A stretch of 64,000 nucleotides of DNA, taken from assembly GCF_009930815.1 (NCBI RefSeq), contig NZ_CP022222.1, forward strand, positions 6,676,501-6,740,500, in the 5' to 3' direction. Below the pieces are notes generated by a model. It was not told the DNA's origin, searched no databases, and saw only the letters and a list, made by a program, of their open reading frames with translations. This DNA is from Bradyrhizobium sp. CCBAU 051011 (lineage in GTDB: Bacteria > Pseudomonadota > Alphaproteobacteria > Rhizobiales > Xanthobacteraceae). The position numbers and the translations under genes were made by a program. This document shows, piece by piece, positions 41,257-50,743 of the stretch. The number at the start of each line of letters is the position of its first letter. Within the stretch, counting starts at the first letter, position 1.

Positions 41257-42057
41257 TCAGTACTTGGCGGCGACCGGGGGGCCGCCCCAGTTGAAGCGGT
41301 AGACCAGCGAGGTGCTGATGGTCTGCGTCCAGGGCTTGAAGGTCACAGCGGTTCCGGTCGGACCGCCGCCGAGGGCAGGCGTGACCGTCCCGGGCAAGGT
41401 GACGCGGTCATAGAAAGCAGAGCGATACTCTGTCTTCATGAACCAGCCGGGAGCCGAGATGCCGAAAAGGTCCAGATTGTTCTCGACGCCGCCGCCAATA
41501 AACCATCCATTCCGATCGAAGGAAGGCGTCGTGTAAATGGCGCCGACACCACCGACGAAAAGGTCAGATTGAGTCGTACCCGACCACTCCGAACCAGTGT
41601 AACCGGCATTAACGTAAGACAACACGTTGGGAGCAACCAGATAGCCCAGCCGCACACCAGCGGCATAGCTGGTCTCAAGCTTCATACGACCTTCGGTCTG
41701 AAAGAAGGGATCCGTGAGGGAGCCGCGGATATCGCCGAACTGCGCGTCACCGAAAATACCAGCCACCCATCGGCCAGCGAACTGCATATCATAACCGGCA
41801 CCCACCGTTCCGAACCAGCCGCTGCCACCATTTCGCTGATCGCGGGTAATGGCAATCGCGCCGGGGAAGGTCTGCACGTTGCTATCGGCGTTCCAGAGCC
41901 CGCCGCCGCCGCCGCCGAAAATGTAGAAGCCGGTCCAGTTGTAAACGGCGGCTACAGGGGCCGGAGCCTTGGCATAAGGGCGAGCTCCGAGATCCGCCGC
42001 AACGGCCGGGGCCGAGAAAGTCGCTGCCGCAGCCAGCGCGATCACCAATTTCTTCAT
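41257..42057 (-). CDS. Omp25-like outer-membrane beta-barrel protein
   Basis: A 266-residue outer-membrane protein. Signal peptide ends 'FSAPAVA', mature 'ADLGARPYAKAPAPVAAVY' and 'NWTGFYIFGGGGGGLWNADS', the family entry shared with 38035 and 50744 but with a Gly run. Strand-like repeats follow ('AAGVRLGYLVAPNVLSYVNA', 'FIGGGVENNLDLFGISAPGW') and the end is 'TSLVYRFNWGGPPVAAKY'. The start at 42057 ('MKKLVIALA') has GAAGGA upstream; an in-frame start five codons earlier is less likely. A lone minus-strand unit with its own terminator. Confidence 0.88.
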   Translation of the reverse strand: MKKLVIALAAAATFSAPAVAADLGARPYAKAPAPVAAVYNWTGFYIFGGGGGGLWNADSNVQTFPGAIAITRDQRNGGSGWFGTVGAGYDMQFAGRWVAGIFGDAQFGDIRGSLTDPFFQTEGRMKLETSYAAGVRLGYLVAPNVLSYVNAGYTGSEWSGTTQSDLFVGGVGAIYTTPSFDRNGWFIGGGVENNLDLFGISAPGWFMKTEYRSAFYDRVTLPGTVTPALGGGPTGTAVTFKPWTQTISTSLVYRFNWGGPPVAAKY

Positions 42058-42288
42058 TTTCAAATCCTTCACCTAGGTGCCCCAGTAGATCCCCGACTGG
42101 GGTGCGCGAGCGCCGATTCCCAAAATCCAGTACCGTGACTATACGCAGTTCCGCCGAAATTGCTGTTGCGTGAGGAACACAGGTGCCCGAAATCGGCGGT
42201 TGCGAAACCACCCAGGAAACAGGCGCAAACCGGCGTTATCCGGCCATATTGGCCGGAAATCGCCCGAAAAGAGCCTGAAAGCGGCGAT

Positions 42289-44343
<2,055 letters not shown>

Positions 44344-44562
44344 GGCTCTTTAGGTGTTGCGCGCGATCTCGCGCGAGCGAATCGGTTGGTCTGACTATGC
44401 CACGGATGGGCTCAAAAGGTGACGGTGGGCAAGGGCGCTTCGCGGCTCTTAAGGCTGCAGCGCGGGGCTTGCAAACAACTATATGTCAACGTCGGCGCGG
44501 GCGTGCCCTTGCATTCACTTTGCGGTTGTCGGAATGTTCCGGCGGGCAGGGGGACCGATCAA

Positions 44563-45009
44563 ATGATTATCAGACTAGTGCTGGCCGTCGCAATCGCGGC
44601 GCCGTGTGTTGGGTGTGCCTCGGTGACACGGGGAACGACAGAGAATATTTCCATTTCGAGCACGCCAGCGGGCGCGACAGCCGAAATTACCGGGCTGGAT
44701 ATTCCAACGGCTTGCGTGACGCCATGCGTGGTTCAGGCCAAGCGCAACGCCGACATCACCGTAACGGTCAGCAAGGAAGGCTATGAGCCGCAGATTATTC
44801 CGTTGACCAAGGAGATCCCCGGAACCGGGGCGGCAGGCTTCGCCGGTAATGTCCTGCTCGGTGGCCTGGTCGGAATGGGCGTCGATGCTGCGACCGGCGC
44901 GGCGCTGGATCACAAGCCAAATCCGGTCATTGTGACCCTGCAGCCTGCCGCGCCACCCCGTGCGGCCAGGCCGCGACCCCCACGACGCCCGCCACAGCCG
45001 CAGAGCTGA
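44563..45009 (+). CDS. PEGA-like lipoprotein with Pro/Arg-rich C-terminus
   Basis: A 148-residue protein. Signal and lipobox 'AIAAPCVGC' (Cys 16-17 region). The mature part 'STPAGATAEITGLDIPTACV' and 'VVQAKRNADITVTVSKEGYE' resemble a PEGA beta-sandwich, a surface-layer or envelope module. It ends with 'PRAARPRPPRRPPQPQS', a low-complexity tail. The start at 44563 has GGGGGA upstream; a longer frame from 44419 lacks one. Function unknown; probably outer-membrane anchored. Confidence 0.75.
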   Translation: MIIRLVLAVAIAAPCVGCASVTRGTTENISISSTPAGATAEITGLDIPTACVTPCVVQAKRNADITVTVSKEGYEPQIIPLTKEIPGTGAAGFAGNVLLGGLVGMGVDAATGAALDHKPNPVIVTLQPAAPPRAARPRPPRRPPQPQS

Positions 45010-45196
45010 TCGGCTTTCGAAAAACCGGGGCGACACGACATGGAACGACGCCCCGGGGGAGGGGACGAGCGGCCTTTAATCACAACCCGTCCCCGCCATT
45101 GTGACTTGAAGTCACGCAAGCGGCTGGCTTAGCTGTCCTGAGCCTTGAATCGGAGGAATTCAACGGCATTAACGGGGCTGGGAAGGCACTCAAGAT

Positions 45197-45727
45197 ATGG
45201 AAGACTATGTGCGCGCGCTGGCTGATTTCGTGCGCGACAACCAGGCCTGGGCCGCACCGATCGTCCTGCTGCTGGCATTCGGCGAATCGCTTGCCTTCGT
45301 TTCGCTGCTGGTGCCCGCCTGGGGAGCGCTGGTCGCGATCGGCGCGCTGATTGGCGTCAGCGGCATCAGCTTCTGGCCGGTCTGGCTCGCCGGCGGCATT
45401 GGGGCTGCGCTCGGCGACTGGGTCTCCTACTGGGTCGGCTACCGCTACAAGGAGCACGTCGCGGAGATGTGGCCGCTGTCGCGCTATCCCGAGATCCTGC
45501 CGCGCGGCGAAGAGTTCGTGAAAAAATGGGGCGTGCCCTCGATCTTCATCGGCCGGTTCTTCGGGCCGCTGCGCGCCTCGGTGCCGCTCGCCGCCGGCAT
45601 TTTCGAAATGTCCTACTGGCCATTCCAGATCGCCAATTTCGTTTCCGCGCTGATCTGGTCGGCCGCATTGCTGCTGGTCGGCGACGTCATGGGCAAGATC
45701 GCCGAATGGCTGTGGCGTCTGGCGTAG
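45197..45727 (+). CDS. DedA/SNARE-associated (VTT) family membrane protein
   Basis: A 176-residue, four- to five-segment inner-membrane protein. 'VLLLAFGESLAFVSLLVPAW' with the early acidic residue, 'GAALGDWVSYWVGYRY', and the family motif region 'IFIGRFFGPLRASVPLAAGI' (the conserved Arg residues of 'F..G/R..P') identify it. DedA proteins are proposed flippases for undecaprenyl phosphate or phospholipids, coupled to proton motive force (established for relatives). Slightly shorter than E. coli DedA. GGGAAGG precedes the ATG. Confidence 0.88.
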   Translation: MEDYVRALADFVRDNQAWAAPIVLLLAFGESLAFVSLLVPAWGALVAIGALIGVSGISFWPVWLAGGIGAALGDWVSYWVGYRYKEHVAEMWPLSRYPEILPRGEEFVKKWGVPSIFIGRFFGPLRASVPLAAGIFEMSYWPFQIANFVSALIWSAALLLVGDVMGKIAEWLWRLA

Positions 45728-45920
45728 GGCATGCTGGAATAAGCTGACGGCGCGGGTGTTAGCTCCCACGATACTGGAGCCATCTTCGCATTGCCGTCGC
45801 CCGGCTGTCGTCGCGCCAACGCAGAATCGCTGATAGGTTCGGCCGCGACCGAACAAGGGCAGGCAAGAAACGCGAATTCCCGCGAACCGCATCCATCGTC
45901 TCACTGGGGAGAATATCACT

Positions 45921-46910
45921 ATGGAATTGACACGTCGTCACGCACTCACTGGCGCCGCGGCACTCGCCGCCACGCCGCTGTTGCCGCAAGCGCCCGCCAG
46001 GGCCGCAGCGCCGGTCGCGGACAAGCAGGCGCCGAGCTTCTATCGCTACAAGGTGGGGGATGCCCAGGTGACGGCGATCTCGGATGGCGTCAACAATTTC
46101 GCGCTGCCCGATACTTTCGTGCTCAACGTCAAGAAGGACGAAGTCAACGCGGCGCTCGAAAAGAACTTCATGCCAAAGGACAAGATGTCGATCCAGTTTG
46201 CGCCGCTGGTGATCAACACAGGCGGCAAGCTCGTGGTAGTCGACACCGGCAATGGCGCGGCCGCCTTTGCCTCGAGCAAGGGCAATGTCGGACAGTTCGC
46301 CACCAACATGGTCGCCGCCGGGTTCGATCCCAATGCGGTCGACATGGTGGTGATCTCGCACTTCCACGGCGACCACATCAACGGGCTTTTGAACGCCGAT
46401 AACAAGCTGGCGTTCCCCAATGCCGAAGTGCTGGTGCCGGCGGCGGAATGGAAATACTTCATGGATGACGGCGAGATGAGCCGGGCGCCGGAAGGGCGGA
46501 TGCAGACCGTGTTCAAGAACGCCCGCCGCGTGTTCGAGGCGGGCCTGAACAAGAAGGCCACGCCCTACGAATGGGGCAAGGAAGTCGCACCGGGACTGAC
46601 CGCTGTGGAAACTGTCGGCCACACGCCGGGCCACACCTCGTTCGTGCTCGCCTCCGGCTCCGACAGGGTGTTCATCCAGTCCGACGTGACCAACCTACCG
46701 GCGCTGTTCGTCGCCAATCCGGGCTGGCACCTGATGTTCGACCAGGATCCGGCGCTGGCGGAAAAGACTCGCCGCCGGGTCTACGACATGCTGGTCGCCG
46801 ACAAGATGCGGGTCCAGGGCTTCCATTATCCGTTCCCGGCCAATGGCTTTGTCGAGAAGGACGGCAATGGTTACCGGCTGATCCCGGCACCGTGGAATCC
46901 AGTGATCTGA
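45921..46910 (+). CDS. Exported MBL-fold metallo-hydrolase
   Basis: A 329-residue protein with a Tat-type leader ('ELTRRHALTGAAALAATPLL', cut after 'PARAA'). The metallo-beta-lactamase fold shows 'VVVDTGNGAAAFA', the metal motif 'ISHFHGDHINGLL' (HxHxDH), 'ETVGHTPGHTSFVLASG' and a late His in 'VQGFHYPFPANGF'. Such periplasmic hydrolases include lactonases and metallo-hydrolases of the AttM/QsdR groups; the ligand is not known. Tat export suggests the metal is loaded in the cytosol before secretion. Confidence 0.88.
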   Translation: MELTRRHALTGAAALAATPLLPQAPARAAAPVADKQAPSFYRYKVGDAQVTAISDGVNNFALPDTFVLNVKKDEVNAALEKNFMPKDKMSIQFAPLVINTGGKLVVVDTGNGAAAFASSKGNVGQFATNMVAAGFDPNAVDMVVISHFHGDHINGLLNADNKLAFPNAEVLVPAAEWKYFMDDGEMSRAPEGRMQTVFKNARRVFEAGLNKKATPYEWGKEVAPGLTAVETVGHTPGHTSFVLASGSDRVFIQSDVTNLPALFVANPGWHLMFDQDPALAEKTRRRVYDMLVADKMRVQGFHYPFPANGFVEKDGNGYRLIPAPWNPVI

Positions 46911-46917
46911 TACGAAG

Positions 46918-47021
46918 CGTCATTCCGGGACGGTGCGTTAGCACCAGACCCGGAATCGCGAGATTCTCAGGGGCGCAAGGGCGCCCCATAGTTCGATGCT
47001 GCGCATCGCCCCGGAATGACG
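46918..47021. repeat. Palindromic repeat, copy 1
   Basis: A 104-base unit bounded by the perfect 12-bp pair CGTCATTCCGGG (46918-46929) / CCCGGAATGACG (47010-47021). Its reverse complement resembles 59031-59130 over the whole length (shared '..CCTGAGAA.CTCG.GATT.CGGGT' type segments), so the two are copies in opposite orientation. Confidence 0.75.
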
Positions 47022-47031
47022 GCACTATCTC

Positions 47032-47060
47032 TTGACGTCTGGCGGGCGCGGCCTTATAGC
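47032..47060 (+). promoter_or_regulatory. Strong promoter ahead of the leader ORF
   Basis: TTGACG (47032-47037), a 17-base spacer, TATAGC (47055-47060). Transcription would begin at about 47067-47068, on the A of the leader ORF start. A 9-bp palindrome GGGCGCGGC (47044-47052) / GCCGCGCCC (47059-47067) overlaps the -10, a possible operator. Confidence 0.6.
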
Positions 47061-47067
47061 CGCGCCC

Positions 47068-47142
47068 ATGATCAACGCTTCGACCATCGCCATCGCTCGC
47101 CGCCGCCGCGCCATCGCGGTTCGGGCGGTCGTCTGCGTTTAG
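47068..47142 (+). CDS. Putative leaderless arginine-rich leader peptide
   Basis: A 24-codon ORF (ATG 47068 to TAG 47140-47142), with 'IAIARRRRAIAVRAVV' at its core. Four consecutive CGC Arg codons plus a fifth Arg give five Arg in 24. It starts at the predicted transcription start and has no Shine-Dalgarno, as in the leaderless trpL leader of Sinorhizobium (established example of the layout). Position before a cluster with two argC genes makes Arg-dependent attenuation plausible. That it is translated is inference. Confidence 0.45.
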   Translation: MINASTIAIARRRRAIAVRAVVCV

Positions 47143-47155
47143 GATCATCGCCCCT

Positions 47156-47191
47156 GCCGCCGGATCCGGTCCCGCGGCTTCTTCCTTTTCC
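47156..47191 (+). terminator. Candidate attenuator terminator
   Basis: Stem GCCGC-GG (47156-47163) / CC-GCGGC (47171-47178), with one C-C mismatch, followed by the pyrimidine/T-rich tract TTCTTCCTTTTCC (47179-47191). An alternative pairing, GGCGG (47124-47128) with CCGCC (47157-47161), would break the stem, as an antiterminator would. GC-rich pairings arise easily by chance here. Confidence 0.4.
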
Positions 47192-47240
47192 AGAAATCGC
47201 GGACTGAACTGGCGGCTCCTACGTCAAGCAGGAGTTTGAG

Positions 47241-47909
47241 ATGTATACGCCACCACCGTTCAAGTCCGACCGCGCCGCGAGCCTCGCGTTCGCGGAAGCG
47301 CGCGGCTTTGGGCTGGCCTGCGCGTGGGATGGCGCAAAGCCGGTCGCCTCGTCGCTGCCGTTCTATCTGACCTCGGCCAATGACGGCACGCCGCGCGTGG
47401 CGTTTCATGTTGCGCGTCACAATCCGCTGGTAAAGCTCGCGGGCGGGACGACGTCCTGGCTGCTGGCCGTCAACGGCGCGGATGCCTATGTGTCGCCGGA
47501 CTGGTACGTTTCGCCGGATCAGGTGCCGACCTGGCTCTATCAGGCGGTGCATCTGACTGGCCCGGTGCGGGCGATGTCCGAAGATGAACTCGCTGCGCAG
47601 ATCGAGGCGCTCAGCGCCAAGTTCGAAGCGCGGCTGCTGCCAAAAAAACCGTGGCTGTCGTCGAAGATGACGGCCGGGCGGCTGGAAGCGATGAAGAAGG
47701 CGATCGTGGGTCTTGAGATGACGGTTGAAGAAATTGAAGGCAGCTTCAAGCTGAACCAGCACAAGTCCGAGACCGACTATGCCGCGGTTGCGGGATCGCT
47801 TGCCGCGCAGGCTGACGCCGGCGCGCAAGAGATTGCACGATTGATGAAAGAGGCGCGGCCCAATGCCTTTGCCGACGAAACGAACCAGCTCGAAAGGACC
47901 GTGCCATGA
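47241..47909 (+). CDS. FMN-binding PaiB-like protein (negative regulator family)
   Basis: A 222-residue split-barrel flavin-binding protein of the PaiB group. 'MYTPPPFKSDRAASLAFAEA', 'FHVARHNPLVKLAGG', 'YVSPDWYVSPDQVPTWLYQA' and 'VGLEMTVEEIEGSFKLNQHK' are all family segments. In Bacillus PaiB affects sporulation and protease expression; in proteobacteria the role is unknown, possibly an FMN-dependent reductase. AGCAGGAG precedes the ATG. Its stop overlaps the first argC start (ATGA at 47906), so it is the first gene of a four-gene unit. The link to arginine synthesis is unexplained. Confidence 0.88.
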   Translation: MYTPPPFKSDRAASLAFAEARGFGLACAWDGAKPVASSLPFYLTSANDGTPRVAFHVARHNPLVKLAGGTTSWLLAVNGADAYVSPDWYVSPDQVPTWLYQAVHLTGPVRAMSEDELAAQIEALSAKFEARLLPKKPWLSSKMTAGRLEAMKKAIVGLEMTVEEIEGSFKLNQHKSETDYAAVAGSLAAQADAGAQEIARLMKEARPNAFADETNQLERTVP

Positions 47910-48886
47910 CCCTCACCGATAGCCACCAGCCGAAAACCGCCGGCGCCGCGACCAAGCCCGCCGTGTTCGTTGACGGCGCATCTGGCACCACGGGCCTTGG
48001 CATTCAGGAGCGCCTGCGGCTGCAGAACGATGTCGTCGTGAAGAGCATCGCCGAGGATAAGCGCAAGGATGCCGGCGCCAAGCGGGCGCTGATGGAGGAG
48101 GTGGACCTCGTCATCCTCTGCCTGCCCGACGATGCGGCGAAGGAAACCGTTGCGCTGATCGACAGCATGGGCGCGTCCGCGCCCAAGGTGCTGGACGCGT
48201 CGACCGCATTCCGGGTCGCCAGCGACTGGACCTATGGTTTTCCGGAACTCACGCCGGATCAGGCCGACAAGATAAAGGCCGCGCGAAAAGTCTCGAATCC
48301 CGGCTGCTATCCGACCGGTGGGATTGCGCTGTTGCGGCCGCTGGTCGATGCCGGTCTGTTGCCGGCCGATTATCCCGTCACCATCAACGCGGTCTCGGGC
48401 TATTCGGGGGGCGGCAAGTCGATGATCGCCAGTTTCGAGGATGGCAGCGCGCCGTCCTTCGAATTGTATGGCCTCGGCTTCGAGCACAAGCATCTGCCGG
48501 AGACGCAGCTTTACTCAGGGCTAACGCGGCGGCCGATCTTCGTGCCGTCGGTCGGCAATTACCGGCAGGGCATGCTGGTCTCGGTGCCGCTGCATCTCGA
48601 CACGCTGCTCGGCAAGCCCAGCGGAGCCGACTTGCACGCCGCACTGGCCAAGCGCTACGCGGGAAGCAAGTACGTCTCGGTGATGCCGCTCGAGAACGCG
48701 GCGACCAAAGGCGGGCGGATCGAGCCCGAGGCGCTCAACGAGACCAACCAGCTCGAGCTTTACGTCTTTGCCAGCGAAAAACATCGTCAGGCGGTGCTCG
48801 TCGCGCGGCTCGACAATCTCGGTAAGGGCGCCTCTGGCGCAGCCGTGCAGAACATGCGGCTGATGCTCGGCCTTGCCGAGAAGTAA
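47906..48886 (+). CDS. argC: N-acetyl-gamma-glutamyl-phosphate reductase, type 2
   Basis: A 326-residue enzyme of the short ArgC class (type 2), with a 20-residue N-terminal extension. 'FVDGASGTTGLGIQERL' is the NADPH loop, C134 in 'VSNPGCYPTGGIALL' is the nucleophile, 'NAVSGYSGGGKSMIA' and 'FEHKHLPETQ' (His) complete the active site. It makes N-acetylglutamate 5-semialdehyde for arginine synthesis. It begins in ATGA overlap with the PaiB-like gene and is 12 bases before a second argC of a different type. Confidence 0.93.
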   Translation: MTLTDSHQPKTAGAATKPAVFVDGASGTTGLGIQERLRLQNDVVVKSIAEDKRKDAGAKRALMEEVDLVILCLPDDAAKETVALIDSMGASAPKVLDASTAFRVASDWTYGFPELTPDQADKIKAARKVSNPGCYPTGGIALLRPLVDAGLLPADYPVTINAVSGYSGGGKSMIASFEDGSAPSFELYGLGFEHKHLPETQLYSGLTRRPIFVPSVGNYRQGMLVSVPLHLDTLLGKPSGADLHAALAKRYAGSKYVSVMPLENAATKGGRIEPEALNETNQLELYVFASEKHRQAVLVARLDNLGKGASGAAVQNMRLMLGLAEK

Positions 48887-48898
48887 AGGGAACGCGTG

Positions 48899-49951
48899 AT
48901 GAGTTCGAAGAAGAAGATCGGCATTCTCGGCGCCTCCGGTTACACCGGGGCCGACGCGGTGCGCCTGTTGGCGCGGCACCCGAATGCCGAGATCAGCGCA
49001 CTCACCGCCAACACCCATGCGGGCAAGGCGATGGGCGATGTCTTTCCGCATTTCTTCATGCTGGACCTGCCGAAACTCGTGGAATGGGAGAAAGTGGACT
49101 GGACCAGCCTCGACGCGGTGTTCTGCGGGCTGCCGCACGGCACCACGCAGGAAATCATCGCCGCGGTCCTGAAGGCCAATCCGAAGATCAAGGTCCTCGA
49201 CATGTCCGCCGATTTCCGGCTCCGCGACAAGGACACCTATGCGCAATGGTACGGCCATGAGCACCGGGCGCTCGAATTGCAAAGCGAGGCGGTCTATGGC
49301 CTGACCGAATTCTACCGGGAGAAGATCGCGTCGGCGCGGCTCGTCGCCTGTCCAGGCTGCTATCCGACCGCGGCGCTGCTCGCGCTGGTGCCGCTTGCCA
49401 AGGCAAAACTGATCGACGTCGACGACATCGTCATCGATGCGAAATCGGGTGTCACCGGCGCAGGGCGCGGGCTGAAGCAGAACACGCTGTTCAGCGAGGC
49501 GGGCGAGGGGCTGTCGCCCTATTCGGTCGGCACCCACCGGCATGCGCCCGAGATCGAGCAGGAGATCGGCGTCGCCGCCGGCTCTGCGGTGACAGTGAAC
49601 TTCACGCCGCACCTGATCCCGATGGCGCGAGGCGAACTATGCACGTCCTATGTCAAGCTCGCGGGCGGCGCGACGCCGGACGATCTGCGCGGCGCGCTGG
49701 AGAAGGCCTACGCCAACGAGCCCTTTGTGCATGTCGCGAAGAAGGGCGTGCTGCCGCAGACCCAGAATGTGCGTGGCTCCAACTATGTGCAGATCGGCGT
49801 CGTCGCCGACCGCATCAAGAACCGGGCGATCGTGATATCCACGCTCGACAATCTGGTGAAGGGTTCGGCCGGACAGGCGATCCAGAACATGAACCTGATG
49901 TTCGACCTGCCCGAGACGGCGGGGCTGGAGCAGATCGCGCTGTTTCCGTGA
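48899..49951 (+). CDS. argC: N-acetyl-gamma-glutamyl-phosphate reductase, type 1
   Basis: A 350-residue enzyme of the long ArgC class (type 1). 'IGILGASGYTGADAVRLLAR' (NADPH), 'PHGTTQEII', C154 in 'VACPGCYPTAALLAL', 'AKSGVTGAGRGLKQNTLFSE' and 'GTHRHAPEIEQEI' (His). Same reaction as the gene before it but from a distinct subfamily. Start ATG 48899 with AAGGGAA upstream; a GTG lies directly before it. Two argC subfamilies side by side imply either redundancy or a changed substrate for one of them. Confidence 0.94.
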   Translation: MSSKKKIGILGASGYTGADAVRLLARHPNAEISALTANTHAGKAMGDVFPHFFMLDLPKLVEWEKVDWTSLDAVFCGLPHGTTQEIIAAVLKANPKIKVLDMSADFRLRDKDTYAQWYGHEHRALELQSEAVYGLTEFYREKIASARLVACPGCYPTAALLALVPLAKAKLIDVDDIVIDAKSGVTGAGRGLKQNTLFSEAGEGLSPYSVGTHRHAPEIEQEIGVAAGSAVTVNFTPHLIPMARGELCTSYVKLAGGATPDDLRGALEKAYANEPFVHVAKKGVLPQTQNVRGSNYVQIGVVADRIKNRAIVISTLDNLVKGSAGQAIQNMNLMFDLPETAGLEQIALFP

Positions 49952-49965
49952 CAAGAGGTGCTGCG

Positions 49966-50559
49966 GTGGACGAAGCGACGCTGCAGTTCTACCGCAGCAA
50001 TGCCGAGGCCTATGCCGGGCGCGAGATCACCTCGCGTCAGGCGCGGCTGACGGCGTTTCTGGCGCTGCTGCCACCGGCCGCAACCATTCTTGAACTCGGA
50101 TGCGGGGCAGGCGGCGACACCGCGGAAATGTTGGCGCGAGGTTTCGATGTCCGCGCGACCGACGGATCGCCGGAAATGGCCGAGGTGGCATCAAAGCGCC
50201 TCGGCCGTCCGGTCGAGACGCTGCTGTTCCACGAGCTCGACGAAGTCGAGGCGTTCGACGGTATTTGGGCCAATGCCTGCCTGCTGCATGTTCCACGCGA
50301 CCAGCTTGCGACCGTGCTTTCGTTGATCTGGCGCGCATTGAAACCGAGCGGCGTGTTCTTCGCCTCTTACAAGGAAGGTGACGCCGACGGCCGCGACACG
50401 CTCAGTCGCTATTACAATTATCCCTCGCAGGACTGGCTGCGTGCGACCTATGCCGAGGCAGGAAACTGGAACGCGCTGTCGATCGAGCGCGGCGAGGTCC
50501 GGGGATTCGACCACAAGATGGCGCCGATGCTGTTTGTTGTGGCCCAAAAAAAGCGCTGA
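49966..50559 (+). CDS. Class I SAM-dependent methyltransferase
   Basis: A 197-residue methyltransferase. Motif I 'ILELGCGAGGDTAEMLARGF' binds SAM; 'VRATDGSPEMAEVASKRLG' gives the acidic ribose ligand; 'GIWANACLLHVPRDQL' is motif IV; 'ALKPSGVFFASYKEGDAD' is motif VI. The start is a GTG: 49966 has AAGAGG seven bases upstream, while a GTG at 49948 would overlap the argC stop. It resembles TehB-like or ubiquinone-type methyltransferases acting on small molecules; substrate unknown. Last gene of the argC cluster. Confidence 0.87.
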   Translation: MDEATLQFYRSNAEAYAGREITSRQARLTAFLALLPPAATILELGCGAGGDTAEMLARGFDVRATDGSPEMAEVASKRLGRPVETLLFHELDEVEAFDGIWANACLLHVPRDQLATVLSLIWRALKPSGVFFASYKEGDADGRDTLSRYYNYPSQDWLRATYAEAGNWNALSIERGEVRGFDHKMAPMLFVVAQKKR

Positions 50560-50743
50560 AGATCGGCCCCTAACCATATGATTCTGTTCGGATATTGTCG
50601 CGTTATTCGGGGCTGGCGAATTCACGGAAAGATGTGGCTGCTGGGCTACAGCATTAGAATCCGAATCCAGTAGAAACACTGCCCAAGTGCCGACCAATCT
50701 TGCGTCGGGAAGTTCTGGGAATGCCGGACTGGGAATGCTGTAA

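Larger units (their letters stand above)
46911..47240. other. Intergenic region with repeat, promoter and leader ORF upstream of the argC cluster
   Basis: 330 bases between the hydrolase and the PaiB-like gene. The left part is the palindromic repeat 46918-47021. From 47032 on it holds a near-consensus promoter, a 24-codon leader ORF with four consecutive Arg codons, and a stem followed by a T-rich tract. These are listed separately. Confidence 0.5.

Noticed and set aside
40405..42138. A 577-codon + strand frame spanning a terminator and the antisense of an outer-membrane protein gene
   Set aside because: It crosses the 41208 terminator and covers two genes in other frames; no domain seen.
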